In this document: positions 20,749 to 29,854 of the stretch, piece by piece
How the letters are laid out: every line of letters begins with the position of its first letter
Position numbering within the stretch: the first letter of the stretch is position 1
Notes under the pieces: model-generated
The model's input: the letters and a program-made list of their open reading frames with translations, nothing else
What the model was told of the DNA's origin: nothing
The model's database searches: none
Translations under genes and position numbers: made by a program
NCBI GenBank assembly: GCA_900313015.1
Contig: OMPR01000010.1
Location: 434,001 to 498,000, forward strand
From: Rhodobacteraceae bacterium EL53
GTDB lineage: Bacteria > Pseudomonadota > Alphaproteobacteria > Rhodobacterales > Rhodobacteraceae
Direction of reading: 5' to 3'
Length of the DNA: 64,000 nt

Positions 20749-22055
20749 AGGCTCTGATAGCAACTCTATTCACAGTGGTTCTGGCACTTCCTGCTTGGGC
20801 CGAAGTTGAAATACAGGATGTCACCTCACCCAAAGGCATCAAGGCCTGGCTGGTTGAAGAACACTCGATCCCCTTTACCGCGCTGGAACTCCGGTTTCGC
20901 GGCGGCACGTCTTTGGATGCGCCGGGCAAACGCGGCGCGATTAACTTGATGACGGGTCTGATCGAGGAAGGGGCCGGGGATTTAGATGCCCGCGCCTATG
21001 CTCGTAAATTGGAATCCCTTGCCGCGTCGTTTGGCTATGATGTCGGCGACGACACGCTGTCGATCTCGGCGCGGTTCCTGACTGAAAACCGTGACGAGGT
21101 CATTGATTTGTTGCGGACAACACTGCTCGAACCCCGGTTCGATCAGGATGCTGTGGATCGCGTCCGGGCGCAGGTGATCTCCAGCCTGAAATCAAACGCC
21201 AAGGATCCCAATTCGATTGCTAGTAAATCCGTGCGGGAGATGATCTACGGGGATCATCCGTATGCCACCGATGGACAGGGCACGATAGAAAGCGTTTCGG
21301 CCTTGACCCGCGACGATATCGTGGATGCCCATGCTGGGATTCTGGTGCGCGATCAGCTTTACGTTGGTGCCGTGGGCGACATCACCGCCGAGGAGCTGGG
21401 CGCCCTTTTGGATGAGCTTCTTGCCGATTTGCCCGAAACAGGTCGCGCGATACCTAGTAAGGCTGATCTGAACCTGACCGGCGGCGTTACTGTGGTGGAT
21501 TTCGACACGCCACAATCGCAGGTTCTGTTCAGTCAGGGCGGCATTGATCGCGACGACGAGGACTTCTTCGCCGCCTATGTGATGAACCACATTCTGGGCG
21601 GTGGCTCGTTTGAGAGCCGTCTGATGGAGGAAGTGCGTGTCAAACGAGGTCTGACCTATGGTGTCTATTCCTATCTTCTGCCCAAAGATCTGGCCTCGCT
21701 TTACATGGGCAGCGTCGCGTCAGGCAATGACCGCGTCGCCGAAGCGATTGAAGTAATCCAGGAGGAATGGGCCAAGGTGGCGTCTGATGGCGTAACCGCC
21801 GAAGAGCTCAAGGATGCACAAACCTATCTCACCGGGGCCTATCCGTTGCGTTTTGACGGCAACGGCCAAATCGCCGGGATCATGGTGGGGATGCAAATGC
21901 AGGACCTGCCGATCGATTACATCGCGACCCGTAACGACAAGGTGAACGCTGTCACGCTAGAGGATATCAAGCGCGTGGCAGGCGAATTGCTGAGCCCAGA
22001 TCAGTTGCATTTTACTGTTGTGGGTAAACCTGTAGGCTTGGAAACAACCAACTGA
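20745..22055 (+). CDS. Exported M16 peptidase-like protein lacking the zinc motif
   Basis: 436 aa with signal peptide (MKALIATLFTVVLALPAWA). It aligns with M16 domains (LELRFRGGTSLDAPGKRGAI, VKRGLTYGVYSYLLPKDLAS), but at the HxxEH position it reads LMTGLIEEGA, so it cannot bind catalytic zinc. Such partners pair with an active subunit, as in mitochondrial processing peptidase and bacterial M16 pairs. The start overlaps the stop of the active gene (ATGA) and has its own AGGAGG. A hairpin follows the stop. Confidence 0.92.
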   Translation: MKALIATLFTVVLALPAWAEVEIQDVTSPKGIKAWLVEEHSIPFTALELRFRGGTSLDAPGKRGAINLMTGLIEEGAGDLDARAYARKLESLAASFGYDVGDDTLSISARFLTENRDEVIDLLRTTLLEPRFDQDAVDRVRAQVISSLKSNAKDPNSIASKSVREMIYGDHPYATDGQGTIESVSALTRDDIVDAHAGILVRDQLYVGAVGDITAEELGALLDELLADLPETGRAIPSKADLNLTGGVTVVDFDTPQSQVLFSQGGIDRDDEDFFAAYVMNHILGGGSFESRLMEEVRVKRGLTYGVYSYLLPKDLASLYMGSVASGNDRVAEAIEVIQEEWAKVASDGVTAEELKDAQTYLTGAYPLRFDGNGQIAGIMVGMQMQDLPIDYIATRNDKVNAVTLEDIKRVAGELLSPDQLHFTVVGKPVGLETTN

Positions 22056-22061
22056 AAATAT

Positions 22062-22092
22062 TCAGAGGGGCAGGCCAGTCTTGCCCCTCTGA
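22062..22092 (+). terminator. Hairpin after the M16 pair
   Basis: Perfect 11-bp stem tcagaggggca / tgcccctctga with a 9-nt loop, 7 bp after the stop codon. There is no T tract directly behind it; a T-rich stretch occurs some 30 bp later. Confidence 0.6.
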
Positions 22093-22383
22093 TCGCGACC
22101 CGATCAGCCCTTGGTCAGGATTTTTGTTTGGGGGGAATTATCGGGTGTTTGAGTCCCCGCGCGCTGTTAAGTGATAGCGATAGTGCCGGGCAGCTGCACT
22201 AGGTCAGATACGAAAATAGACCCTAATATCCATCAACGTCGGCGAAGCGGCTTCAACTGCATTTCATTTTGTTTGAAGTTTGGGCCAGTCTTTGCTGCTT
22301 GGTCGCTAAAGAGTTGCCGGACTGAACCAGTGATCTAGCTTGTTAACAGAGATGAATTTTATTGGATGTGGGGGAAATCGGTT
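22093..22383. other. Intergenic region without a recognisable gene
   Basis: Together with the hairpin before it, this is a 328-bp gene-free stretch ahead of the amidohydrolase gene. I see no ORF with a ribosome site, no tRNA-like fold and no repeat. It presumably holds the promoter of the downstream gene, but no convincing -35/-10 pair stands out. Confidence 0.5.
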
Positions 22384-24264
22384 ATGACCGCTAGAAACAG
22401 TTGTTTGGCACTTGTTGCGGGGGCGGTGATTTTTGCAAGTCCGGCTTTCGCTCAATCCATTGCAGACACGATCTACTCGAACGGCCCGATCCTCACGATC
22501 AACGACGCAGAACCAACTGTTGAGGCGGTTGCGGTTAAGAATGGCCGAATTCTCGCGGTTGGCGCGCTCTCTGATATTAAGTCACATCAAGGTGAAACGA
22601 CAGAATTGTACGATCTTGAGGGGCGCGCCATGCTGCCCGGGTTCGTTGATAGTCACGGGCATGCGGTCATGGGCGGACTACAAGCGCTTTCCGCCAATCT
22701 TCTGGCCGCACCGGACGGCGATGTCACAGATATTCCGAGCCTTCAGGATACTTTGCGCAGTTGGATAGCTGAGAACACAGAAATCGTGGACAAAGTGCAA
22801 CTGATCGTAGGCTTTGGGTATGACCAATCTCAGTTGACAGAATTACGCCACCCAACCCGCGAAGATCTTGATGAGGTATCAAAAGATGTTCCGATCATAA
22901 TTGTCCACCAATCAGCCCATTTCGGTGTCGCCAACTCTAAGGCGCTCGAATTAACAGATGTCGATGCTGATACGTCCGATCCTGTGGGTGGTATCATCCG
23001 TCGGGAAACTGATGGTGCCCCCAACGGTGTACTCGAGGAAAATGCTTTCTTTATGGTTTTAACCAACCTGCTCGGTGGCCTTGGCGAAGAGGGCTTGCGC
23101 GCTTTTGCCAACGCGGGCCCAGAGCTTTGGGCGAGGTTCGGTTACACAACTGCTCAAGAAGGGCGTGCAGCTCCGCCAATTGTCGAAGTCATGAAGAGTG
23201 TCGCGTCCGAAGGTGGGTTCAAAATTGACGTCGTTACCTATCCCGACATTATGGTCGATCGAAACTATATCGCGGGAAATGTCTCGGACTCGTATGTAAA
23301 TCGGATGCGCGTCGGTGGGGCAAAATTGACCATTGATGGCTCTCCCCAAGGGTTTACGGCATGGCGTGACCGGCCCTATTTTAACCCGGTGGGCGAATAT
23401 GCACCCGGCTATCTTGGCTACTCTGCTGTTAGCAATGAGCAGGTGATCGACGCTGTCGATTGGGCGTTTGAAAACAATATCCAGATCCTTGTGCACTCCA
23501 ACGGAGAGGCGGCGTCTGACCTTTTTCTGGCGTCCATTGATAGCGCAGAGACCAAGTATGGGCCAGCAGACCGGCGCCCCGTTCTGATCCATGGTCAATT
23601 CCTGCGCGAAGACCAGGTTGATGCGCTACAAAGGCTTAATGTGTTTCCTTCTTTGTTCCCGATGCACACTTTTTATTGGGGAGATTGGCACCGCGACCAC
23701 ACAGTTGGGCCAGTCCTTGCGGATAATATTTCCCCAACTGGTTGGGTCCGCGAGCGCGGCATGATGTTTGGCTCGCACCACGATGCGCCAGTGGCATTTC
23801 CTGATAGCATGCGTGTTCTCGATGCGACGGTTACCCGGCGGACAAGGTCTGGTGACATCCTGGGCCCGTCTCAGCGGGTGGATGTGTTAACAGCCCTTAA
23901 GTCGATGACGATCTGGCCGGCATGGCAACACTTTGAGTCTGACCAGAAAGGCAGCATCGAAGTCGGGAAACTGGCGGACTTCGTAATCCTGTCGGATGAC
24001 CCGACCGCGGTTGATATTGAAAATTTAGATCAGCTTCGTGTGACAGCGACGATCAAAGAAGACGAGGTCATCTACAAAGCAAAAGATGGAGAACAGGACG
24101 CCAAGCTAAGGCAATCCCCCTTCATGAGCGATCCAGCAACGGCCCATCTCTTCCTGCATGCGATATATCGTGGTGCAGGTGTAGAGAACCCAGCTATTGG
24201 ATGCTTGCTCAACGATGATGCATGCGAGCGCCTGTTCAGCACGCCGTCAACCCGTTTTGAATGA
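22384..24264 (+). CDS. Exported amidohydrolase, YtcJ-like family
   Basis: 626 aa from the ATG at 22384, chosen because GGGGGA lies upstream; an in-frame ATG at 22366 would add six residues. Signal peptide ends at ...ASPAFA. Amidohydrolase features: metal motif DSHGHA near residue 90, a late His in LVHSNGEA near 375, LIHGQFLREDQ, and the Asp of SHHDAP near 465, then LADFVILSDDP at the C-terminus. Related enzymes include N-substituted formamide deformylases and aryldialkylamide hydrolases. Substrate is unknown. The Glu in HSNGEA, where many relatives have Asp, is a small departure. It is a lone gene. Confidence 0.85.
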   Translation: MTARNSCLALVAGAVIFASPAFAQSIADTIYSNGPILTINDAEPTVEAVAVKNGRILAVGALSDIKSHQGETTELYDLEGRAMLPGFVDSHGHAVMGGLQALSANLLAAPDGDVTDIPSLQDTLRSWIAENTEIVDKVQLIVGFGYDQSQLTELRHPTREDLDEVSKDVPIIIVHQSAHFGVANSKALELTDVDADTSDPVGGIIRRETDGAPNGVLEENAFFMVLTNLLGGLGEEGLRAFANAGPELWARFGYTTAQEGRAAPPIVEVMKSVASEGGFKIDVVTYPDIMVDRNYIAGNVSDSYVNRMRVGGAKLTIDGSPQGFTAWRDRPYFNPVGEYAPGYLGYSAVSNEQVIDAVDWAFENNIQILVHSNGEAASDLFLASIDSAETKYGPADRRPVLIHGQFLREDQVDALQRLNVFPSLFPMHTFYWGDWHRDHTVGPVLADNISPTGWVRERGMMFGSHHDAPVAFPDSMRVLDATVTRRTRSGDILGPSQRVDVLTALKSMTIWPAWQHFESDQKGSIEVGKLADFVILSDDPTAVDIENLDQLRVTATIKEDEVIYKAKDGEQDAKLRQSPFMSDPATAHLFLHAIYRGAGVENPAIGCLLNDDACERLFSTPSTRFE

Positions 24265-24385
24265 GGAATCCGAACTCGCTTCCATGGGTTTACACGAGAT
24301 CAAAGCTTACCTGTAAGCCTCGGGGTTTTGGCTTCTCCATGGCCAGCGCTTTTCAGTTTATTCACTCAATCTGAGGTGCTCTAGG

Positions 24386-24415
24386 AATGGCGGCAACAGG
24401 CTCAGAGCCGCCATT
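24386..24415. terminator. Hairpin between convergent genes
   Basis: Perfect 9-bp inverted repeat aatggcggc / gccgccatt with a 12-nt loop, in the 250-bp gap between the convergent amidohydrolase and SDR genes. No T tract, so a terminator is only inferred from position. Nothing else is recognisable in the gap. Confidence 0.4.
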
Positions 24416-24514
24416 CAGTTAGGGCCAGTGCTGCTTCCAATACACGCGTCTGACTTTTGTCAGGAAACAGGGGCACCCAAGTGAGGATACCCCCTTATAC
24501 TAAATCGCTGGAAT

Positions 24515-25330
24515 TCACGCTTTCTTGGCGGCCGCTGCACGCAGCATCTGGCCCATCATCTGGCCATGCTGGCCAGAACCGCGATGGTACAGCGCACCGT
24601 CAACTGCGATCACCTGACCGCTGACATAGGTCGCCATATCAGAGCTGAGGAACAGGCAGGTGTTGGCCACATCTTGTGGCGTGCCGAACCGACCAACAGG
24701 GACCGCGTCCATCGCCAGTTTGCGGGTCGCTTCATTCGGGGCAAGACGTTCCACGCCCTCGGTTCCATCAATGAAGCCGGGCACAACCGAATTAATGCGG
24801 ATGCCTTCGACCCCCCATTCCATCGACAAGGTGCGGGTGATCTGGTCAACGCCTGCTTTGGCGGCGCAGACGTGTGACTGTCCTTCGTAGGGCAGATAAG
24901 CCTGCGGCGCAGAGATATTGATGATGCTCGCACCGGGGCGTTTCAGGAACGGATGCGCGGCTTTCATCACGTGGATCGTGCCCATCAGGTCGATATCAAT
25001 CACGGCTTTAAAGGCGTTGATTGACATCTCAGCCGCCAAGGCAGGGAAATTGCCCGCAGCCCCCGACACCAGCACGTCAATGTCACCAAATGCGGCATGG
25101 AAACCCGCAAGACCCGCTGCAACCGCTTCTGGGTCTCGCACGTCAAAGGCGGCGCCCATAGCCTCCAGCGCGCCCGCCTCTTTCAAGGCCGCGACGGTGT
25201 CATCCACTTTGTCCTGTGACCGGCTGGCAACCGCGACCTTTGCCCCAGCCGCAGCAAACGCCTCGGCAATGCCACGGTTGATGCCGCTGGTTCCACCGAC
25301 AACAACAACTGCTTTTCCTTTAAAATCCAC
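24515..25330 (-). CDS. SDR family protein of the 2,4-dienoyl-CoA reductase type
   Basis: 271 aa. The Rossmann motif is GGTSGINRGIA near residue 12. Segments SGAAGNF, INAFKAVIDIDLMGT and GIRINSVVPGFIDGTEG match the peroxisomal/mitochondrial dienoyl-CoA reductase branch. At the usual YxxxK site it reads VCAAK, so the canonical catalytic Tyr is replaced while Lys remains, as also seen in dienoyl-CoA reductases. The likely role is NADPH reduction of 2,4-dienoyl-CoA in unsaturated fatty acid breakdown. It lies 30 bp downstream of the ALDH gene and may be co-transcribed with deoC-ALDH. Confidence 0.8.
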   Translation of the reverse strand: MDFKGKAVVVVGGTSGINRGIAEAFAAAGAKVAVASRSQDKVDDTVAALKEAGALEAMGAAFDVRDPEAVAAGLAGFHAAFGDIDVLVSGAAGNFPALAAEMSINAFKAVIDIDLMGTIHVMKAAHPFLKRPGASIINISAPQAYLPYEGQSHVCAAKAGVDQITRTLSMEWGVEGIRINSVVPGFIDGTEGVERLAPNEATRKLAMDAVPVGRFGTPQDVANTCLFLSSDMATYVSGQVIAVDGALYHRGSGQHGQMMGQMLRAAAAKKA

Positions 25331-25360
25331 CTTGGTCTCTCCCCGCTAGGTCCGGGGACC

Positions 25361-27694
25361 CTACTCGCCGTAGGGGACCCAGATGTTCTTGATTTCAGTC
25401 GCAGCTTGCAGGAACCGTTTGCTGTGGTCCACGTTCCAATCGGTTGCCGTGGCGTTATTCACCCATGTTCGTTTCAGGTTGCCTGCTGATGCCTTTTCGA
25501 TCTGGGCGGACAGATCGGTGGATGAGAAAGACCAAACCGCATCCACATTCAGATGCGACGCCAATGGCTTGGCCAGGTCCGCATGGACACCCGTCAGAAT
25601 GTTCACAACGCCAGCTGGCACATCCGAGGTTTCCAAGATTTGATAGAAATCAGTGGCGGCCAGCGGATAAGGCTCTGAGGCGGCCAGAACCACCCGGTTC
25701 CCCATCGCAATCGCAGGGGCCATGACTGAAACCAACCCCAACAGTGGCGCCTCATCGGCGCAGAGCGCACCGATAACACCGGTGGGTTCCTTCATCGCCA
25801 AAGCGACACCCCGGATCGGAACACCGTGTACCTGACCGTCGTACTTGTCAGCCCAAGCCGCCGCTGAGAACAAACGCTGGATCGAGGTTTCGACCTCTTT
25901 CGCACCGCCCTTTTTGCCGGTCATGGCGTCGATGCGATGGGCGAATTCATCTGCGCGCGCTGACAGGTTTTCACCGATGTAATACAGGATCTGTGCCCGC
26001 AGGTGTCCGGTTGCCTTTGCCCAGCCTTTGGCGCCTGCTGCAGCCTCGACCGCATTGCGCACGTCTTTGCGGCTGCCAAGGCCCACGTGACCCAAAAGAC
26101 CTGATTTGCCCCAGATCGCACGGGAATAGCCACTGTCTGGGCGTGCCTGTTTTCCGCCAACATACATCTTGGCTGTCCGATCCAGCGGATCGTGTGGCGC
26201 ACCTTCGCCGGATACGGCTTCGACCGGGGCCAAAGCTTTGGCCGTGCCCTTGGGCTTGGTATAGGCGGTCAGCCCTTCCCAGCCCCCTTCGCGACCAAAG
26301 CCGCTTTCGCGCACACCGCCAAATCCGGCGGCTGCATCAAACAGGTTGGTGGCATTGATCCAAACGACACCGGCAACCAGCTTGGGCGCGATATCAAGCG
26401 CAAGGTTCACGTTCTCGGTCCAGACCGTAGCGGCCAGCCCATAGCGCGTGTTGTTGGCCAGCTCGACTGCTTCGGCAGGGGTGCGGAAGGTGGACGCCAC
26501 CAGAACCGGGCCAAAGATTTCTTCCTGCATCAACGGATCGCTGGTTTCCAAACCGGTGATCAGGGTCGGCGGGTAATAGCAGCCGTTTTCGGGCAGAACA
26601 CAAGACACCTGATGCATCTCACCAGCCGTATTGTTTTCCACCATGGTCTGGATAGTTTGCAATTGCACCGGATCCACAACCGCACCCACGTCGATGCATT
26701 TGTCCAATGGGTTGCCAATGCGCAGACCGTCCATGCGGGCGCGCAACTTGTCATAGAACCGATCTGCAATGCCTTCTTGCACCAACAGGCGCGACCCGGC
26801 GCAGCAGACTTGGCCCTGATTGAACCAAATCGCGTCGACCAGACCTTCGATCGCGGAATCGATATCTGCATCGTCAAAGACCACATAGGCCGACTTGCCG
26901 CCCAGTTCGAGCGTCAGCTCTTTGCCCGAGCCTGCCGTGGCTTCGCGGATGCGCTGCCCGACGGCTGTTGATCCGGTAAAGGCAATCTTGTCGACCTCCG
27001 CCGCAACAATCATTTCGCCAACTGCACCGTCACCGGTGACGATGTTCACCACCCCTTTGGGCAGCCCGGCCTGTTGGCAGATGTCGGCAAACAACATCGC
27101 GGTGAGCGATGTGTATTCGGCGGGTTTCAAGACCACCGTGTTGCCCATCGCCAGTGCAGGCGCGATTTTCCACGCGAGCATCAACAGCGGGAAGTTCCAC
27201 GGGATGATCTGACCACAGACGCCCAAGGCCTGCGCCTCTGGCAGTTCGCTGTCTTTCAGCTGCGCCATGCCGGCGTGGTAATAGAAATGGCGCTGTGCCA
27301 AAGGAATGTCGATATCGCGACTCTCGCGGATCGGTTTGCCGTTATCCAGACTCTCAAGCACCGCAAACAGACGCGAGTGTTTCTGCAACAGGCGCGCAAT
27401 GGCATAGAGATGCCGCGCGCGGCCAGCGCCGCCCAATTGTTCCCACTTGGGTTGCGCGCTGCGTGCTGCTGCAACGGCCGCATCCACATCGTCTTGCGTG
27501 GCTTGGCTTAGCGTTGCCAGCACCTCGCCCGTGGCGGGGTTGCGGCTGTCGAAGCCTTCGCCGGGGGTGGTAAAGGCACCATTGATGAAATGCCCAAAGC
27601 GGTCGCCTTGGTCCACCAGCCAGGCCAACGCCTCGGCTGCGCTTTCGGGGGCAGGGCCATAATCCATGGTTTCAAAGATTTCTTTTACAGACAT
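25361..27694 (-). CDS. ALDH16-type double-domain aldehyde dehydrogenase
   Basis: 777 aa, far longer than a normal ALDH (~480). The first ALDH domain (residues ~20-490) is complete, with LELGGKSAYVV carrying the catalytic Glu and NQGQVCCAGSR carrying the nucleophilic Cys. The second (~500-777) keeps cofactor-domain features (AAWADKYDGQVHG, EPTGVIGALC, GVVNILTG) but lacks a catalytic Cys loop. This is the architecture of the ALDH16 family, where the C-terminal copy is a pseudo-domain. Directly after deoC (9-bp gap), it could oxidise the acetaldehyde released by DeoC. Confidence 0.9.
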   Translation of the reverse strand: MSVKEIFETMDYGPAPESAAEALAWLVDQGDRFGHFINGAFTTPGEGFDSRNPATGEVLATLSQATQDDVDAAVAAARSAQPKWEQLGGAGRARHLYAIARLLQKHSRLFAVLESLDNGKPIRESRDIDIPLAQRHFYYHAGMAQLKDSELPEAQALGVCGQIIPWNFPLLMLAWKIAPALAMGNTVVLKPAEYTSLTAMLFADICQQAGLPKGVVNIVTGDGAVGEMIVAAEVDKIAFTGSTAVGQRIREATAGSGKELTLELGGKSAYVVFDDADIDSAIEGLVDAIWFNQGQVCCAGSRLLVQEGIADRFYDKLRARMDGLRIGNPLDKCIDVGAVVDPVQLQTIQTMVENNTAGEMHQVSCVLPENGCYYPPTLITGLETSDPLMQEEIFGPVLVASTFRTPAEAVELANNTRYGLAATVWTENVNLALDIAPKLVAGVVWINATNLFDAAAGFGGVRESGFGREGGWEGLTAYTKPKGTAKALAPVEAVSGEGAPHDPLDRTAKMYVGGKQARPDSGYSRAIWGKSGLLGHVGLGSRKDVRNAVEAAAGAKGWAKATGHLRAQILYYIGENLSARADEFAHRIDAMTGKKGGAKEVETSIQRLFSAAAWADKYDGQVHGVPIRGVALAMKEPTGVIGALCADEAPLLGLVSVMAPAIAMGNRVVLAASEPYPLAATDFYQILETSDVPAGVVNILTGVHADLAKPLASHLNVDAVWSFSSTDLSAQIEKASAGNLKRTWVNNATATDWNVDHSKRFLQAATEIKNIWVPYGE

Positions 27695-27703
27695 TGTTCT
27701 TCC

Positions 27704-28693
27704 TCAACCCATCGAATGGCGGTAACCGGCGGAGTATGCCCCGGTGACATGGTGTTCCAACTGGCGTTCGATATCCCCCAACAGGGAAGATGCGCCAAAC
27801 CGGAACAGGTCGGGTTGCAACCAACGGTCGCCCAGCTCGTCCTTGATCAGCGCGAGATACACCAGCGCGTCCTTGGCCTTGCTGATACCACCCGCGGGTT
27901 TGTACCCGACGCGATATCCGGTGCGGTCGTAATAGTCGCGAATGGCGCGGATCATCACCAACGTGACGGGCAGCGTGGCATTGACGCTTTCTTTCCCGGT
28001 CGAGGTTTTGATGAAATCCGCCCCTGCCATCATGCAGATCAGCGACGCACGCGCGACATTGCGCAGGCTGCCCAATTCACCGGTCGCCAGAATGGCTTTG
28101 ACGTGGGCATCGCCACAGGCGGCCCGAAATGCCTTCATTTCGTCATAGAGCGCTTGCCAGTTGCCAGACAGCACATGGCGACGTGAAATGACGATGTCGA
28201 TCTCTTCGGCCCCGGCCTTTACGCTTTCTTCGATCTCAGCAAGGCGCAGGTGAAACGGGGACAGACCCGCCGGGAAACCGGTCGAAACAGCGGCCACCGG
28301 AATGCCGGTGCCCTTCAACGCGGTCACGGCGGTTTCGATCATGTCGTGGTACACGCAGACCGCGCCCGTGGTGATCGCTGGCATCTCCATCGCATCCAGC
28401 AGGGCAGGCGAAACCGGTTGGCGCGCCTTGGAACATAGTCGGCGCACCCGGCCTACAGTGTCATCGCCCGACAAGGTGGTCAAATCAATCAGTGTGACCG
28501 CCTTAAGCAACCACGCCGCCTGATAGTCCTTTTTCACCGACCGGCGCCCAGACAGGGTCGCGGCGCGGCGTTCAATGGCTGACGTATTGGCCTGCACTGC
28601 GCGGACCCAATCCAGATCCAGCGCGGTGCCGGGGTTTCTGGGTTCGGTCAGTTGCGGCAACTGCGCGGTCCGTTCAGGGCTCTGCGTTTCCAT
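27704..28693 (-). CDS. deoC: Deoxyribose-phosphate aldolase
   Basis: 329 aa from the ATG at 28693, preceded by AAGGAC; an upstream GTG at 28699 has no room for a ribosome site. DeoC cleaves 2-deoxyribose-5-phosphate to acetaldehyde and glyceraldehyde-3-phosphate. The Schiff-base Lys is in DFIKTSTGK near residue 220, and the second active-site Lys is in GYKPAGGIS near 260. The ~70-residue N-terminal extension is typical of longer alphaproteobacterial/eukaryotic DeoC. It heads the deoC-ALDH16(-SDR) unit and is divergent from the Mn transporter. Confidence 0.95.
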   Translation of the reverse strand: METQSPERTAQLPQLTEPRNPGTALDLDWVRAVQANTSAIERRAATLSGRRSVKKDYQAAWLLKAVTLIDLTTLSGDDTVGRVRRLCSKARQPVSPALLDAMEMPAITTGAVCVYHDMIETAVTALKGTGIPVAAVSTGFPAGLSPFHLRLAEIEESVKAGAEEIDIVISRRHVLSGNWQALYDEMKAFRAACGDAHVKAILATGELGSLRNVARASLICMMAGADFIKTSTGKESVNATLPVTLVMIRAIRDYYDRTGYRVGYKPAGGISKAKDALVYLALIKDELGDRWLQPDLFRFGASSLLGDIERQLEHHVTGAYSAGYRHSMG

Positions 28694-28814
28694 AGTCACG
28701 TCCTTTAGACAGGTTCAGCGTCAAAATCGCACGACCTGCGACAGATTGGCAAGGTTAAGCAGGGGGTGACTGTGGGGAATATTTGACCGTTTGGACAAAA
28801 AGCATTCCCTTTTT

Positions 28815-28866
28815 TGCGAATAATTCGCAATTGCGTTGACATACTTGCGAATGACTCTCATATACA
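28815..28866 (+). promoter_or_regulatory. Mn/Fe transporter promoter with two Fur/Mur-like boxes
   Basis: A -35 box TTGACA (28836-28841) and a -10 CATATA (28859-28864) have a 17-bp spacer. Box 1, TGCGAATAATTCGCA (28815-28829), is a perfect 7-1-7 palindrome and is the core of a 17-bp perfect repeat at 28814-28830. Box 2, TGCGAATGACTCTCA (28846-28860), shares the left half-site and covers the spacer and -10. The starts are 31 bp apart, three helical turns, so both would face the same side. The sites suit a Fur-family repressor such as Mur. Confidence 0.7.
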
Positions 28867-28897
28867 TTCTCAAGAACAGACCAAACTGGGGTATTCC

Positions 28898-29851
28898 ATG
28901 ATTCGTCGCAGCTTTCTTTTGGCCCTTGGGCTGGTGACCGCTCTCCCGCTGATGGCGTGGGCAGACACACCGCTTAAAGTGGTTGCAACCACTGGCATGA
29001 TAGCGGATGCGGCGCGCCAAATCGGCGGTGATCAGGTCGAGGTCCAAGGATTGATGGGGCCGGGTGTTGATCCGCATGCCTATCGTCAGACCCGGACTGA
29101 TATCGTGGCGATGACCCGCGCGGATCTGGTGCTGTGGCATGGTCTCTATCTTGAGGCGCAGATGGGCGAATTCTTTCACGATCTGGAACGCAAACGCAGC
29201 GTCGTCGCCGTTGCCGAAGGGATCGATAAATCGAAACTGCGTGCCCATGATACCTACGACAACAAATACGACCCGCACGTCTGGATGACCCCGGTCTTGT
29301 GGCGCGATGTGGTGATCGAAGTGCAAAAAGCACTGACCGCCGCCCGCCCCGAAGCCGCCCCCATTTTTGAAGCCAACGCCAAGGCGCATTTGGCGGATGT
29401 GGATCGCTTGACTGCTTATGCGGAAACCACGCTGGCGACCGTCCCTGAAAACAACAAGGTGCTGGTCACGGCCCATGATGCCTTTGGCTACTTTGGGCAC
29501 AGCTTTGGCTTTGACGTTCTGGGCATTCAGGGCATTTCAACCCAGTCTGAGGCCGGATTGAACCGCATTGGTGAACTGGTTGACCTGCTGGTGGATCGCA
29601 AAATTACGGCTGTATTTGTCGAAAGCTCGGTCTCGGATCGATCGATCCGCGCGCTGATCGAAGGGGCTGCGGCCAAAGGGCACGTGGTGCAGGTTGGTGG
29701 CGAATTGTTCAGTGACGCCATGGGCGAAGACGGCACATACGAGGGCACCTATTTGGGGATGCTCGATCACAATATCACCGTGATTGCCAATGCGTTGGGT
29801 GCAGATGCCCCGGCGCGTGGCATGGACGGCAAACTGTCGGCGGGATTCTGA
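28898..29851 (+). CDS. mntA: Mn/Zn/Fe ABC transporter substrate-binding protein
   Basis: 317 aa from the ATG at 28898. The signal peptide is MIRRSFLLALGLVTALPLMAWA. Cluster A-I (ZnuA/PsaA/SitA) metal ligands are visible: His in VDPHAYRQ near residue 66, His in DPHVWMTP near 130, Glu in VFVESSVS near 245, and Asp in LDHNITV near 290. The last being Asp, and the lack of a His-rich loop, favour Mn(II)/Fe(II) over Zn(II). First gene of a four-gene operon with both permeases. Confidence 0.88.
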   Translation: MIRRSFLLALGLVTALPLMAWADTPLKVVATTGMIADAARQIGGDQVEVQGLMGPGVDPHAYRQTRTDIVAMTRADLVLWHGLYLEAQMGEFFHDLERKRSVVAVAEGIDKSKLRAHDTYDNKYDPHVWMTPVLWRDVVIEVQKALTAARPEAAPIFEANAKAHLADVDRLTAYAETTLATVPENNKVLVTAHDAFGYFGHSFGFDVLGIQGISTQSEAGLNRIGELVDLLVDRKITAVFVESSVSDRSIRALIEGAAAKGHVVQVGGELFSDAMGEDGTYEGTYLGMLDHNITVIANALGADAPARGMDGKLSAGF

Positions 29852-29854
29852 ACA

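Noticed and set aside
22093-22383. Possible small RNA or tRNA in the longest gene-free stretch
   Set aside because: No cloverleaf, no defined promoter-terminator pair; hairpin at its left edge belongs to the preceding gene.
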